From Thereva unica (lineage: Eukaryota; Arthropoda; Insecta; Diptera; Therevidae): a DNA stretch of 64,000 nucleotides. This document shows, piece by piece, positions 42,402 through 53,577 of this stretch. Under the pieces are notes generated by a model. It saw nothing but the letters and a program-made list of their open reading frames with translations. It did no database searches and had not been told where the DNA came from. Made by a program: the position numbers and the translations under genes. Where the stretch lies: positions 1 to 64,000 of the forward strand of contig CATLJY010000138.1 in NCBI GenBank assembly GCA_949987705.1, in the 5' to 3' direction. Each line of letters starts with the position of its first letter. The stretch's first letter is position 1.

Positions 42402-43359
42402 CAGTAGTGGCCAAAACAATAGCAACTAAAATTGAGAGTTTTCATTTTGGCATAAGGGTCCTGAAAGTTTGCCCCCCCCCCTCATATGCACCCTATGCAC
42501 GCCACCCATATCTAAATTATAAAACTAACTCATTTGATTGTAATAATTCATAATCAATCAAAAAAAAATCATTGCACCTAACCTGGGGCTCTAATTACAT
42601 CAATTTGTAGGTGCATCATAAAATGCACTAAAAAATGCACTAAAAAAATTGTCTCTTTTGCCTCCCACGGCCCCAAAACAAGTCGTATATGACCCCTTAA
42701 AATGTTCGTAACAGTCCCTACTATAATTTTAAAAAACGCCCTTGCCTCTAGGGGGCCAGGAGGCTCCCCAAAGGCTAAAAACAAAAAAATCATTATTTGC
42801 CTCTAAGGGGGTCATAGAGATTGCCCCCCCTAAAACCTCCCCCATATGCACTACACCCATGTCCTAATTACGCAATTAACTTATTTACCTGTAATAATTC
42901 GTAATTAATCCAAAAAAAAACATTACAAACCACCTGGGGGGCTCAGTACATCAATTTACAGGTGTTTTGTAAAACGCCCTAAAAAAGCCCCCCAATGCCC
43001 CAAAAATGGTCGTGGGAGGCTCCCCGACCCCTCAAAATTTTCGTAACAGTCCCTACTATCCGTAAAAAATCATTATTTGCCTCTAAGGGGGTCCTGGAGG
43101 TACCCAAAAGCCTCAAGAAAAAACAAATACGCTAGTTGCTATAGTTTTGACCAGCTTTATACATATAGTACTTTGAAAGTATTTAATTTTATTTAATGTA
43201 CTTGTTGTTGTTATTGAAATATAATTTTTATGTTTTTGGAAGACTAGCAAACATTCTTTCAATATAAAATAATATTTATATTAAAACCTATTCAGTTCTT
43301 TGTTTTTATGCCAAAATGAAAACTCTCAATTTTAGTTGCTATTGTTTTGGCCACTACTG
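42402..43359. mobile_element. 958-bp Tc1/mariner-type MITE
   Basis: CAGTAGTGGCCAAAACAATA at 42402 is mirrored by the sequence ending 43359. Similarity continues through GCAACTAAAATTGAGAGTTT and CATTTTGGCATAA for about 53 bp, with TA on both sides (42400-42401, 43360-43361). Inside are repeated C-rich units with CCTCTAAGGGGGTC and TTCGTAACAGTCCCTACTAT twice. No transposase. Confidence 0.85.
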
Positions 43360-43635
43360 TACATACCATTATGATAAAAAGTTTACTTTCACTTTGTTTT
43401 CTTACAGAACTTGTTGAAACTTCGCACACAAGTTTCTAACTAATTGAAGAAAAGAACTGTAAACAGCAAATGCCTTATTTTTAAATTTTTTATTTTAATT
43501 TTTAATTAAAATTAACTTCTTTAAAATAATTATACATATTTTTATAACCATTACGCATATACATTATATATAATTCCTTGCTCGAAATGGTACGATTGCC
43601 CCTGCTAGCCTCTGTATCGGATGTATAAAGCAACC

Positions 43636-44689
43636 TTAAAGCTTCGCCAGCCAAACTCTTACTACATTTAGGCTATTTCCGGCACATGCTCGAAATATAA
43701 TTTTTGCAGAAACAGAAAAATTCTCAAAAAAGCGTCTTGCGGTGTTTCCGTCATTGCTACTTCCAAATCCTACTTTTGGTTGATCAACACTTAAATGCAA
43801 TTCCTTCTTAAACCTTTCTTGTATTATTTCTTTTCGCTTTTTCACAAATTTTTGCTCATTTCCTTTACGCGACTGCCATTTGTCAATTCCTTTGCTTATT
43901 GAAATATAAATTGAAATAGTCCCCGTTACCGAATTACATACCTTTCCGCCAATTATCGTAAAGTAGAGTTCGTTTACAAAAACTTTGTGGCCATCATATA
44001 TCGTCGTGTAAGAAGTTAAGTTTTTGATTTGATTTTTTACGTATTGTTTTTCGTGTAGACTCAACACTTTCTTTTGAAAATTGTAGGCTGGCAAAAACGA
44101 GGATTTTTTCAGATGATCAATTCTTTGCTTGTCCTGTGATCAAAACCTATTATTTGCAAGGGGACTAATGAGGTCAAGAAAACATATTTGTCGGAGTTCA
44201 ATTCCGCATCAGGAAGTTTCTGGTGATACTAATTGTGACCAAAACTCCCATCGCAGCCCAATTACAAATGCGCGTGAAATTTCGTTCAATATCGAGATGT
44301 AACGAGCTCAACACGCAATTTTGTGCGAGCAATATTCTACTACAAGTATGATTTCAGAGGGACTGTAGTTCGATCTCACACCACCAGTCGGTAGTCACTT
44401 TAATTGTAACTGTAGTATTAAGCCACTATACATGGTTATTTTTGAATACTCCTGCTGTCGTTTTGGATTCTTTCCACTTCGATTTGAATTTAGATAACAT
44501 GTTTCTCAAATTTCCTTTACAATCTTGATGAATTGTAAAGGAAGAGTTAGTTTTTTCGCTCAATTTATCTTCTAATTGTTGAAACATCTCTGTCGGCTCT
44601 ATATGCATGGAATCTCTCAACATGCCAAAAATTTCTAACTTTGTTATTGTTAGCTGGATGGTGTTGGTCGGTTCTGTGATACAATACAA
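43636..44689 (-). pseudogene. Second Transib, degraded
   Basis: Downstream part: ELYFTIIGGKVCNSVTGT aligns with LHLTMCDGRVTQFV of the intact Transib, with the catalytic Asp replaced by Gly. RKEIIQERFKKELHLSVDQP and VGFGSSNDGNTARRFFENF follow, the family signature also present at 12716-12775. The text between has a deletion. Upstream part (44689-44426): FKSKWKESKTTAGVFKNNH resembles the FKKKWQ...KFEQQNESWL N-terminal block. The C-terminus with the catalytic Glu is gone (similarity ends near 43660). It is a different subfamily from the 9886 element, and clearly dead. Confidence 0.7.
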
Positions 44690-44699
44690 AAGACCTAAT

Positions 44700-45520
44700 A
44701 ATCGACTACAAATTATCTTTCCATTATTTGCTGATTAATTTTTCATATAAATTTTATTTATTTATGAAAGAATTAATATATTATTACGATTTTTATATAT
44801 TTAGCAGTTTCTAATATTACTTATAATTATAGTATTAATTTTTTTATTTTGTTATTACAATTAAGTACGTTAATTAAAAATAATAAATTAAATTTTCATG
44901 CATTTTTCCGAAAATTTCACATGGTAACACTACATACAATGAAACTATGAATTTGCAAGTTTTGGCACCCAAATCTTTCGAACTCTCATCACATAAAGAG
45001 TTTCCTACAAAATCGCGTTGAAACTATACCGGGCAGTAGTGTGCAATAAACTATTTTTACAGTTTAAGGCCAATTAAGGAGAGGCAGATCCCCCATTCCA
45101 AAAAAGTGTATTTGACTTTTCAATTGCACCTTTTGTTTTAGAAGAACATATAGGATGATTGTTCTACAAATCAACACCAGTACTAGCTGTTCAATATCCC
45201 TTCCTTGATATTGAGTAACTAATGCCAGTTAATTCAACTCGTCTGCTTGAAACACATGTATTGAAATAAAAACACGTTTTTTTTAAATCGTAGATATATT
45301 CTTTTTATTAATAATCAACTTTTATTAAATCAACTCAACGTAAATAATAACACAATATGATATCTTTTGATGGTCTTTACCTTCAATTCGAATTGAAACC
45401 ACAAATGCAATACACCTAACAGAATGCAGTTTGGTAATCCCCAACCTGCAAGCTAAACCCTATCTGTGGACTTCACCTCGAATTGGAATTTAAATCAAAT
45501 AAAGTGGGTGCTAAACCTAA
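44700..45520. other. AT-rich flank of the gypsy insertion
   Basis: No gene. The gypsy target region contains GCAGTTTGGTAATCCCCAAC at 45424, repeated at 61581 just right of the element, so the gypsy lies between two copies of a short repeat or within a duplicated segment. Confidence 0.45.
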
Positions 45521-45998
45521 TGTTGTTATCGCCGGTGCTTTAGGCCCGCCGCGATCGACATATTGGTACACGAAATAAAACTAAAATGTGTTGCTCTGTA
45601 GAAATAAAAGAAACGTCATTTAAAGTTTCTTTTCGTGTACTAACTTTCTTTTTTGGACACTTTTTACTTGATTTTCTACTTAACCTTGATTTTATTTGTT
45701 CCTCGCAATTGACACTTCCGGATACATTATCTTTACAGCGGAGCGCGGCAAAGTTTAAAGCACAGTCTGTCTTTACATATGTACGAAAACAAGAAAATCG
45801 ATTTATGAATTACACTTTATTTGGTTTTACCAAAAACACCTCTGACCTCGTCGGATACATCGCAGGGAGAGAGCTCTTTTTTCTGGCGTTGTTGGCTTCC
45901 GGCGGGCTGTCAGCACTCTTGCCAACCTCGGCGTCGGCGGGTGGTAGTTTTTAAAGACAGCGGATACATCCTCTAAAGTGGTGGTCACAGCCGCCACA
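45521..45998 (-). repeat. Gypsy 3' LTR
   Basis: 478 bp, TG..CA ends, very similar to 61285-61567 except for the longer middle. A few substitutions between the LTRs (for example TTAGGCCCGCC versus TTATGCCCGTC) show that the insertion is not brand new. Confidence 0.92.
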
Positions 45999-46014
45999 GC
46001 ACTCCCCCTCAACG
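45999..46014 (-). promoter_or_regulatory. Gypsy polypurine tract
   Basis: On the minus strand GAGGGGGAGTGC immediately precedes the 3' LTR. Such purine-rich primers start plus-strand cDNA synthesis. Confidence 0.7.
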
Positions 46015-46733
46015 AAAAGGTTTGTGGTGTGATGACCTGGTTCTTTGCTTTTCAGGTCATGTGTGTATAATTTTTTGTACAACTTATTGCTTACAATGAA
46101 CCTAAGTTAATTTACTATATAATACTTTAGAATTCCTTTAATTATTTATTATTTACATACTATTCTTGTTTATCCTTTTTTTTTGTTATATCTAATTTCA
46201 TGCATTAGTTCATTTATTTGTTGTTGAAAAGTTCTACTTTATTTAAGTGTAAATATTTTGTAATTTAATTTCGTCTACATTAATTTGATTACTTATTATT
46301 TATATTACCTATTGTTCATTGTTTTTTAAATTCATGCAGTATTTCAATTGATTTTTTTTTAAAGTTCCACTTTATTGAAATGTATATTTTTGTAAATTAA
46401 TTATATGCGAAACTTTCTGGAAAAAACATTTGGTAGTTAGTTGTGTTATTTTATTGAATTTTATATATTGAATCAAATTTTTGTGTTACTTTCTGATCTT
46501 GTGACTCTTTGGGTTGTAGACATGTCTTCGTTTAAAACAAAGGCGGGTTTCAGCCTATCTATGGATATTGAGTAGGTTTTGTCTTGTTTTTTTATTATAA
46601 AATTTTTTTCGATTCGTTGCAAACCTCGTATGGTCCTGTGTAAGGAGCATTCAAGCTTCCTTTTTTACATTCGTCTCGTACAAAAACGTGTGAAGTTGTT
46701 TTTAAGTCTTTTGGTACAAATATGTTGTTTTGT
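46000..46733 (-). other. 3' region of the gypsy element
   Basis: Between the hAT insertion and the polypurine tract. AT-rich, with only short frames. A gypsy integrase C-terminal remnant may lie at about 46700-46520, but I cannot support it. No env. Confidence 0.35.
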
Positions 46734-46741
46734 CTGCGAAG

Positions 46742-49691
46742 CAGGGTTGGAAAAAAACAGTTATTTTTAAAAAGAACAAAACATCATGCTTAATTCAAAA
46801 AAAAAAAAAACATGTTTTAAATCAGTTTTACATAGATGTTTTAATTTATTTGTTTTAAACATGATTTAAACATTGTTTCAAACACTTTTAATAATTGAAT
46901 TGTTTTGTGGTAAGTAAAGGAATGAAAGAATTAAAACAAATGTAAGGAAAGAAAAAAGTTTTTATTGTTAAACAATACACCAGAACAAAAACAGTTCTTA
47001 TACTATACTAGGTACGTATTAATAATTATGTAATAAAGATTTATTTATTATTTATTAATAGTAAAGTAATCTTTAGGTACTATTCTAAAAAAAGGAAACA
47101 ACCTGACCTGACCTACTTAGGCTACCAACCTACCTATCATATTAATTATTATACTACGTAATATTATTGTCGATTGAGTATATTGTATGATAGATAATAA
47201 TAAAAGTGTTTAGTCCTCAACCTCATCCTCGTTTACATATGATGAGCCTCTGCCTGACACGGACACATCAGTTATTTTTAACATATCTTCCTTAAACATG
47301 TAGTCCTTAAATGGAAAACTCCTCGCACGGTAGGTGAGAACATCTTTCATCGCCTGCGGGCGGCTCAAATCTATGAACTCCATACCCATTGTGTCTTCTT
47401 CTTCTGATAGTTCTTCACCTTTATATTTAGGGTCTAATATATGAGAGGCAAAATGTGCAGGTGTCATTGCAGCGTCATATCTTGCTTTTAGCTTGTTCGC
47501 TTCTTCTGGCAACCAGTCCGATGATAGAAGACCCTTCCATATGTGTGTACAATCACTTAGGACGCACATTTCCTTCTGTACAAGATCAAGAGCAATTGAT
47601 ATTTTTTTAAGTTTTCTAAGATAATTCTCAACATTTTCTTTTAGCTCAACATCTTGAATATTTCTTACGATTTGTATGTCTATTACAGACCTGTGTTCAC
47701 TGCATACTTTAGCAAGACAATGCCAATTACTGACATATGACTGGAGGCAGTCTGCTAATGTATTCCAGCGCACATCTTGAGGTAGCATAAGCGCTTTTCC
47801 ACCGGCTTCATTGTACTTTGCTCCTGGAAAATGATGATACTTGGTACCTTATAACTGTTTTTACCTTACTTTTAATGTCCACTTGTTCAATGTCTTTGGC
47901 AAATAAATTCAATAAATGAGCAGAGCAACCATAGGTTATAATATCGCCAATCTCACTATCTTCCAACTCCGTCAATTGTCTTCTCATCTTTGCCATATTG
48001 GCAGCGTTGTCTGTTACAAAGCTACGCACATGGCAACCAAAACTTTGACACTTTTTGATGCTGTCGACTGCCAGAGTCAGAAGATAATCACCAGTGTGAC
48101 TTTTGTCGGCAGTATCTATTGTATTTATGAGAAAAACTTTACCACCATCCTCAGTAGTAGTTACACTGGCACACACAATAGGCTCATTGCGTATGTTGCT
48201 CCAACCATCCAGTGCCATACAAACCACTTTTCCTTTCAAATTCTTTTCTGTATTAGATTTTACGGTACCATACACTTCGTTTAGCAAGCTTCCGCCAATT
48301 TTTTTCCTTTTTGGTGGTACATAGCCTGGTCGAGCTAATTGCATCAAACTGATAAATTCAGGATGCTCCGAGTGTCGGAAGGCAGTGTTTGTTGCATAAA
48401 AGTATCTGGCAACTTGTATATATATTTTAAGCTTTTCCTTTTCTGATGTTTTCACTACATACTGGGACATTGACATTATTGAGCGACTTGACGACGCTGA
48501 TGAATCCTGCCTCCATTTTTTGGTAATGGGCACAACATCGGTCTGGATTCCTTCTGCATCATTGTCTGTAAAAAAAAATATGTACATATCTTTACACACG
48601 AAATAGTTGGGCGAACTTCATCTAGAACTATTCCATATTTCACGTTCATTTGGTTCTTGAGATATCCAGCTGTAACACAATAAAAGTTATTTACTCACCA
48701 TCATCACTTGAATCACTGTGGATTTGGATTCTGGTAGTCGAAGTCGATGCGCTAGAGTTTTTAGCCGCATAATTAGGACAGTTTACTAGATGTGCCCTCA
48801 TCCGGGCGATTAACTCTACCAAGTGCTTCCCGCGATACTTGCCCTTCACCCTGAGTGTTTTTCCACCACTTCCTGTTGTACATGCAGGCACTTCTGTAAA
48901 GAACTGCCAAAACGAATCTTTTTTTCGTCCTGTAGACATTATTTCTTATGAAACGAAACTCAATCAATCTATCAATCACTCACTCACTACACTACCGTCT
49001 AGTCTAGCTACACCACTGACAAACTGTTAAATGATCAAATCCCATACAAAAAATGGCACCAAGAACTATTGTTGTCTTCCTCCCACATTAAATTCCTATG
49101 AACTTTTTGAAATAAAAACATAATTCAGTGCGTTGGTTGAATGTCAAGATTATAAGAAAAAACTAAAAAGATACAAGTATAGTTTTTGATCTTTTTTCTC
49201 TCTCTCGCGTTATTTTTAAAAATTCGTTGAACAGCGGGAAACAATCCTCACATTTTTAAAATAAATACATTAGCAAAAAAGCACCGCAGTAGGTACAAGC
49301 GGAGCGAATAATCTTCATCCCTTTCCCATTTACTCACAGTAGAGCATACCCTATTCATTCACTTATTGTAGTCTGCTGAGGTAATCCCAGCCAAATCAGT
49401 CTGAGTCTAGGGGATTCCCTGAATTCAAAATTCAGAGTGGCCATCACAATCTACAATTTGTCTCAAAATTATAATATTGCTAATAAAAAGTTTTGAAAAG
49501 AACAAAAAATATTAAATCTGAGTAATTTTATAATAAAGTAAAACTTATTGTTTTTATATAATTATGTTTTAAACGTGTTTAAAACAAAATGATTTAAAAC
49601 GTGTTTTAAACAGGTATGTATTTTTCCCAGTGTTTTAGACATTGTTTTAAACACTTGTTTTAAACAATTTTTTTAAACATTGCCAACCCTG
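46742..49691 (-). mobile_element. hAT element with 8-bp duplication, spliced transposase
   Basis: The ends CAGGGTTGG and CCAACCCTG are inverted. CTGCGAAG is duplicated at 46734-46741 and 49692-49699. Both subterminal regions carry many copies of a TTTAAAC/GTTTAAA motif (46810-46890 and 49567-49680), likely transposase-binding sites. It is 2950 bp with one minus-strand gene of three exons. Confidence 0.92.
47210..48939 (-). CDS. hAT transposase (DUF659 type), three exons
   Basis: Joined exons 48939-48699, 48565-47870 and 47823-47210 give an open frame of 516 residues. Introns have GTGAGT..ACAG and GTAAGG..CCAG ends. Exon 1 encodes a BED-like finger of which only the H..C half is clear (RMRAHLVNCPNYAAKN). 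Exon 2 has YVPPKRKKIGGSLLNEVY, VVCMALDGWSNIRNEP (catalytic D), VRSFVTDNAANMAKMRRQL (second D region) and YGCSAHLLNLFAKDI (the C-x2-H motif of hAT insertion domains). Exon 3 begins AKYNEAGGKALMLPQDVRWN, but ends in an acidic tail (SSYVNEDEVED) without the hATC motif that carries the last Glu surroundings and dimer interface. So the C-terminus is probably truncated although no frame break is visible. Confidence 0.8.
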
Positions 49692-49700
49692 CTGCGAAGT

Positions 49701-50794
49701 CTAATGGTTTTTGGTCTTATGTTGCCTACTGTCTGTTGGATTTGTGATGCCACGGTCGTTGTAATACCTGTTTCGGCCTGTGCTTCGGACGCAACGAATT
49801 CGCCGGGCAGCCGTAAAGCTTGTCCATATAAAATTTGCGCTGGGGATGTATATACCTAAGTCTTCCATTACCGCTGACCTTATGCCCAGAAGTATCCATA
49901 GTAGATTGTGATAGAGGTCCCGCCAAAAGAGTTGATGCCGGAGCGCGCAGCTGGGGAAATTAAAGCTGCGCACAAATAAAAATTGCGCACATGTTGATAA
50001 GAAATGCGCTTTTGTATTTTCAAATTTCCCCTTCGAAATTTGTTGCGACTAGGCTAAGGGACGGGAACGGCATGCGGGGATTCTACTGCGCATGGAAAAC
50101 GCGACTTTCTCGGCATCAACTCTTTTGGCGCGACCTCTACCAATTTTTGGGTTCATTAGTGGCACGTACTGCTGTTTTAAAATGTGGAAACGTTCTATGA
50201 GACCGTTTGATTGTGGGTGGTAGGTCGTTATTCGGATGCGATGCGTGCCTAGTATTCTTGACAGTTCGCTGAACATTGCAGACTCAAATTGTGTCCCTTG
50301 GTCCGTTGTGATTGTTCTCGGAACTCCGTATCGTGAGATCAATTGGTGTAAGAAAACGTTAACTACAGTGCTTGCAGTGATGTTTTTTATTGGGATCGCT
50401 TCAGGCCACCGTGAGAACCGATCTTTGATGGTCAGGATGTAGGTATAGCCGTTTGAGGGTGGTAGAGGTCCAACTAAATCTAAGTGAACATGTTCGAACC
50501 TTCCTTCGGGGACTTTAAAATTTCCGTGTGGGACACCGTATGTCTTTGTATTTTGGATTTTTGACATGTAATGCAGGATTTGGCCCAACGGTTGAGGTCG
50601 TTGTTCATTTGTGGCCAGAAGTATTTTTCAGTGATCAATTTTCTCGTTGCGCGTATGCCTGGGTGAGACAAGCCGTGCAATTTATTGAAAACGGTTCTTC
50701 GTAGAGATTCGGGAACGTATGGTCTGTTCGTACCAGTTTTGGTTTCGCACCATATGTCATTTTCCTCTAGTGGGACGAAGATTTTTTGAAGCAA
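49701..50794 (-). pseudogene. pol: Gypsy integrase, interrupted by a MITE
   Basis: The zinc-binding HHCC domain reads LHGLSHPGIRATRKLI then SCITCQKSK. After a frame change near 50530 the catalytic core follows: HLDLVGPLPPSNGYTYILTI (first D), TITTDQGTQFES (second D) and TYHPQSNGLIERFH (Glu), that is a D,D-35-E enzyme of the gypsy type. A 224-bp MITE (49914-50137) breaks it. Downstream, WILLGIRSAVMEDLG is the conserved C-terminal part. The hAT at 46742-49691 lies next. The enzyme would insert the cDNA and make the 5-bp duplication seen at this locus. Confidence 0.85.
49914..50137. mobile_element. 224-bp MITE in the gypsy integrase
   Basis: GAGGTCCCGCCAAAAGAGTT at 49914 mirrors AACTCTTTTGGCGCGACCTC ending at 50137, one mismatch. 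The repeat extends to 27 bp (GATGCCG). TA on both sides (49912-49913, 50138-50139). No gene. Confidence 0.88.
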
Positions 50795-50819
50795 AAATGA
50801 GTTTTTTGTTATTTCGTTC

Positions 50820-51660
50820 TTATTCGAAAGAATTTCTTTTAATTGATGATCTTTCTCTTGTTCCCTGGTGAGCGTTTGTATGTCTAGTTTTAAGTTTTAT
50901 ACTAAGTCTATGTGTGCCCTGGTCTATGTGTGCCCTGGACAGCGTGTCTGCCACAATGTTGCGACAGCCTTGTACGTACTGTATGTCATTTGTAAGTTGG
51001 GCGATATAGTCCAGTTGGTTGGTTTGTCTCGAACTCTTCTCAGACTTGGAACAAATTACTTTAGTTAATGGCTTGTGGTCAGTGTAAATCGTTAAGTCTT
51101 TTCCTTCTATATGGTAACGGAACCTTTTTGTGGCTAGGAATGCTGCGAGTAATTCTCGATCGAACGTCGAATATTTTTGTTCGCGTTCTTGTAGCCTTTT
51201 CGAGAAGAAACTTAATGGTTGCCATTTAATTTCCACCAACTGTTGTAAAATCTTGTGATGCATCTACCCATAGACTCAGTTTCGCGTTTGGGTGTGGGTG
51301 TGTTAAAAGCACGCAGTTTTCTAATTTCAGTTTGATTTCGTTGAAGGCTTGTTGCTGCTGATCTGTCCTTTTGATTTTTGGCTTGGTTTTTCTTTTCGTT
51401 TTGTTTTCCTTCAACTTTAGGCAATCGTACAGTGGTCGCAGATCTTTTGTATCTTTTTTGGGAACTAGATGTAAAGGTGATGCTACGTGGGAAGACGAGG
51501 GACGACATATTCCTAGTCTAATCATTTGCTCGAACTCTTTTTTTGCTGCCTTGTGCCTTTCGGGGTTGAGATTTCTTGGACGTGCTGCTGGTAGCGCGCC
51601 TGTTGTGTTGATGTGATGTACGACGTCGTGCTGGACGTTTGTTGTGAAGTCCGGAGGTGT
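50820..51660 (-). pseudogene. pol: Gypsy RT remnant and RNase H
   Basis: A short piece of RT is left: KEFEQMIRLGICRPSSSHVA, SPLHLVPKKDTKDLRPLYD. It then jumps from LYDCLKLK into QQQAFNEIKLKLENCVLL, which belongs to the RT-RNase H connection. Thus the palm with the YxDD motif is missing, deleted in this copy. After a frameshift near 51250 the RNase H follows: LWVDAS (first D), PLSFFSKRLQEREQKYSTFD (with E), ELLAAFLATKRFRYHIEG, LTIYTDHKPL (D) and GCRNIVADTLSR (last D). RNase H removes the RNA strand during cDNA synthesis. Without the RT palm this copy cannot be autonomous. Confidence 0.85.
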
Positions 51661-51719
51661 TTGTAATTTTTTAAATTCGTTTAGGATGGCTCCATATTCG
51701 CTTTGGATCGTATATAATT

Positions 51720-53128
51720 AACTTCCCAGTATAGGAAGTTATTGTAATCGGTCCGAAAATCGAAATCGAAAATTTCGACGTATTTTCATCTTTCAAGGTC
51801 CCAGGAGCATTTTAAGCAAAAAATTGGGAGGAAGTATGTGTGTGTGTGTGTATGTGCGTACGGATGTGGTCATTTTTTCCTGCACGATATCGCGCGAACC
51901 AAAAAAGATATCGACTTCGTTGAGGTGTCGTTCGAAGCGTATTAACCGAAATATGATCTGAAAAGATTTTCATAAAATTCGGTCGAGCCGTTTTTTTGTT
52001 TAAGCGGCGTAAGTGATTTTTGTACCTGCACGATATCGCCCGAACCACGAAAGATATTGACTTACTTGAGGTGCCGTTCGAAGCGTATTGGCGACAATAT
52101 AATCTCAAAAGATTTTTATAATATTCGGTCCAGCGGTTTTTTGGTTTAAATGACATAAGTGATTTTTGTACCTGCACGATATCGCGCGAACTATAAAAGA
52201 TATCGACTTAGTTGACGTGCCGTTCGAAGAGTATTAACCAAAATATGATCTGAAAAGATTTTCATAAAATTCGGTCGAACCGTTTTTTTTTTGTTTAACC
52301 GACGTTTATGATTTTTGTACCTGCACGATACCGCGCGAACTAAAAACTATATCGACTTCATTAAGGTGTCGAAAAAAGAATATTAACGAAGAAATGCTCT
52401 GAAAAAAATTTCATAATATTCGGTCGGGTCTTTTTTGTTTAAATAGAAAAACATCAGTTCTGATACAGAAAGACCTTAAATTGACAAGTTTTGCTAATAT
52501 CTAATAAACTCGATGGAATGAGACCCGTTCTAAACGAAGTGATCTTTTTTGGGTTCTGCACAGCGATAGCTTTCGAACAAAACATCACTTGTCAAAATCC
52601 GACAACCTTTCAAAAATTTCGTTACGCTTTACAAACAGCGCGAATTTTTCAAACTTTGGATTAGCACTTTTTGGCGGAGAATTGTTTTCTACGCGTGATA
52701 CAGTTTCAGGAAATTGCGGTTTATCCCGTAGTTACCGCAAAAATTGTTCTTTTTGGTCAAGTCTGACAAGTATTTAACAGTTACAGTTTTGCTAATATCT
52801 CCGGAAAGCTTTGGAATTTCCAAATGAAGTCGTTGGCTTCCCAGTTTGTCAACGGCGCTTCAGCACGCCCAATACGAATTTGAACACCCGCTTTAGTGCA
52901 GCGAACGAAATGCGGAGGACATGTTTGTTTGCTAACGTTCAGGAAAAACAAATTCTCTAGAAAAATCTTATGGATTTACTATACTACTATTATAGTTGTT
53001 TGAACTAGCTTCTCTCGGGATTGCTTTGTCATAAGTTCTGAGACTAGCCAATTTTCCACCAGTGCTAAAGGTATAACTATTTTGTAAGAAGTCAGTTTAT
53101 TCCATCTTCGTTCATCATACTGGGAAGT
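51720..53128. mobile_element. TIR element with four 147-bp tandem repeats
   Basis: AACTTCCCAGTAT at 51720 is mirrored by ATACTGGGAAGTT ending at 53128. Inside, units with CCTGCACGATATCGCGCGAA recur at about 51881, 52025, 52172 and 52322 (period about 147), each followed by a conserved ATTTTCATAAAATTCGGTCG. A (TG)n run lies at 51836-51852. No transposase is seen in the 650 bp after the repeats. It separates protease from RT of the gypsy element. The target duplication is unclear (GATCGT occurs on both flanks). Confidence 0.7.
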
Positions 53129-53149
53129 TGATCGTGTGGACCGAAGGGG

Positions 53150-53548
53150 TCAAACCCACATCCCAACTAGTTTTGGGCTTATCGTCATCACCGAACGGAT
53201 AATACAGTTGGCCGATAGTTTTGTTGTTTTGTCGATTAGTTTCCGTTTTCGTATATACACCAATAAATTGTGTTTATAGAGTAAGTCGGCCGCAATAATT
53301 GCATGGTCGACCGAAGCTATTACGAACGTGTGATCGAAACTGCGGCGGAGATTTAGGTCTAAGGTTAGTCGTTTACACCTGTAAGTTGAAATACTTGCAC
53401 CGTTTGCGGCTATCAGTTTGAAATTTGCTTGTTTGCATGCCTTGGGATAGAAACGTTTCGGTAGTATTGAAACCTCTGCGCCCGTGTCAAAAAATTTGAT
53501 CCCTGTTGACTTGTCATGTATGAATAAGCGGCGTGACGTCCTTTCCAC
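53150..53548 (-). CDS. pol: Gypsy aspartic protease
   Basis: Start of pol, beginning near the end of gag. The active-site motif reads KFFDTGAEVSILPKRF, with the catalytic D-T-G, then LIAANGASISTY (flap region) and HAIIAADLLYKHNLLVYIRK, the C-terminal protease motif common in gypsy elements. It cuts Gag and Pol polyproteins as a dimer. The frame runs on as LIDKTTKLSAN and stops where the 51720-53128 element was inserted, so the linkage to RT is broken. Confidence 0.85.
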   Translation of the reverse strand: MERTSRRLFIHDKSTGIKFFDTGAEVSILPKRFYPKACKQANFKLIAANGASISTYRCKRLTLDLNLRRSFDHTFVIASVDHAIIAADLLYKHNLLVYIRKRKLIDKTTKLSANCIIRSVMTISPKLVGMWV

Positions 53549-53577
53549 ATTCGTTGCCCCGCGTGATGTGGCTGTTA

